Assembly (NCBI GenBank): GCA_012064415.1
Contig: SSNU01000204.1
Location: forward strand, 62,001-126,000
Direction of reading: 5' to 3'
Source of the DNA: Gyrodactylus bullatarudis
Taxonomy: Eukaryota; Platyhelminthes; Monogenea; Gyrodactylidea; Gyrodactylidae
Length of the DNA stretch: 64,000 nucleotides
Below the pieces are notes generated by a model. That model did not search any database and was not told where the DNA came from. It saw nothing but the letters and a program-made list of their open reading frames with translations. Each line of letters starts with the position of its first letter. Within the stretch, counting starts at the first letter, position 1. The position numbers and the translations under genes were made by a program. Below, piece by piece: positions 63,129 to 64,000 of this stretch.

Positions 63129-64000
63129 AAGCTGATCAAGGGTTTCTCCTCAATCCATTATTGTGCCATTTAAGTTATGAAGTCATGCATCTTTTCAACT
63201 TTGTCAATATTCTTCTCTCATAATGTAGTTTTTATGCCATCTTAACATAACATTTGGAAAAGACTTGATACTTTTTGAAAATTCTAGGCTTGCTTTTGAC
63301 TCAAAGGTTTTCCTCAATCAAGGTAAAATTTGAAATCGCTTCTAAAATATATTCAAGTATAACAGGCAAATTTGAATATGGAAAGCCTTGTAAATTGTAA
63401 ATACAGTCTGTTGTAAGAAATTCCACTAGACGTGAGAATTTTAACAAGCATTAGTTCCTAATTAGACCATTTCAAATTTTTCTACTCTCTATAAAATCCA
63501 TTCAAGCATTTTTTTAAAATTTACCCATAAATTTTCTAGCAGAAGTAATTTCTTGATCAGACTAATGGTCTTTAGTTCTCAGTCTCAGTTCAAGTTTATT
63601 GGAGCTCTCTCTTTTATTTGATCTTATAGACTGAGGATAGTAAGGTCAAGATATGATTTTCATTGTCCAACAATTATCTAGGCTCAAAAATAACCACGAA
63701 GATGATAATTTTGAAATTATCGCAATTTTTCAGTTTAATTTCAACATTAATTGATCTTTTTTATTCTGTTTACTTGTTAGGTAGTAAGATTTTCAACTTC
63801 TTGCTCATTACCGAGTTCATTGTCGTTGTAGATTTAAGCGTATACAAACACATTGAAGGAGGATGATTTTAGAGAAAATCAAGTTGACTATTGTCAAAGG
63901 TAGCTTTTAATGAATTATTAGCTGAACTAGACTTATTCAAAATAAAAAAAATATTTCGATTGATTTTCCTTTTACGAATTGCTCATTGAATAAATTTGAC

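Overview
The window is nuclear DNA of an AT-rich, gene-dense invertebrate animal. Netrin, KDM5, RagC/D, TOPORS-like, ANCHR and LIN-29/Rotund-type genes point to a bilaterian. All coding genes are eukaryotic, most are split by GT-AG introns, and there are no bacterial operons, rRNA or recognisable tRNA genes. Intron lengths fall into two classes. Six introns in five genes are only 30-33 nt; the others run from about 54 nt to 6.3 kb. Such micro-introns are known from flatworms and some other reduced spiralians, but the sequence alone does not fix the phylum.

Layout. 0.6-4.5 kb: 3' exons of a netrin gene (+). 7.5-9.3 kb: an intronless orphan gene for a secreted, cysteine-rich protein. 11.6-14.2 kb: two tandem intronless genes for divergent seven-transmembrane receptors. 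16.0-16.6 kb: a broken gene of unknown family (-). 16.8-26.9 kb: a complete 14-exon KDM5/JARID1 H3K4 demethylase gene (-), head to head with an organellar-type tryptophanyl-tRNA synthetase gene (27.1-28.3 kb, +). 28.7-30.5 kb: a RING E3 gene (+). 32.0-36.7 kb: a four-exon TOPORS-like RING gene (-). 37.1-38.8 kb: a divergent pair, ACOT13-like thioesterase (-) and CEP95-like centrosomal protein (+). 39.0-41.2 kb: convergent RagC/D GTPase (+) and RNA polymerase subunit RPB3 (-). 41.8-43.0 kb: an ANCHR/ZFYVE19-like abscission regulator (-), divergent from PRPP synthetase (43.4-47.2 kb, +). 50.6-58.5 kb: a six-finger C2H2 transcription factor of the LIN-29/Rotund/Squeeze type (+) with a piggyBac transposon in its 6.3 kb intron. 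58.6-59.0 kb: a small coiled-coil protein gene (-). The last 5 kb holds a mariner relic and possible orphan exons.

The genes are mostly unlinked housekeeping, signalling and developmental genes; no pathway cluster is visible. What organises the window is compact divergent promoters and many non-autonomous inverted-repeat elements between genes and in large introns. The most notable structures are a ~981 bp, nearly identical inverted repeat with one copy in a KDM5 intron and one in a TOPORS-like intron; micro-introns whose multiple-of-three members all carry an in-frame stop, twice at the acceptor TAG itself; three families of long or perfect fold-back elements; and a near-intact piggyBac whose ends carry three copies of an 18 bp imperfect palindrome.
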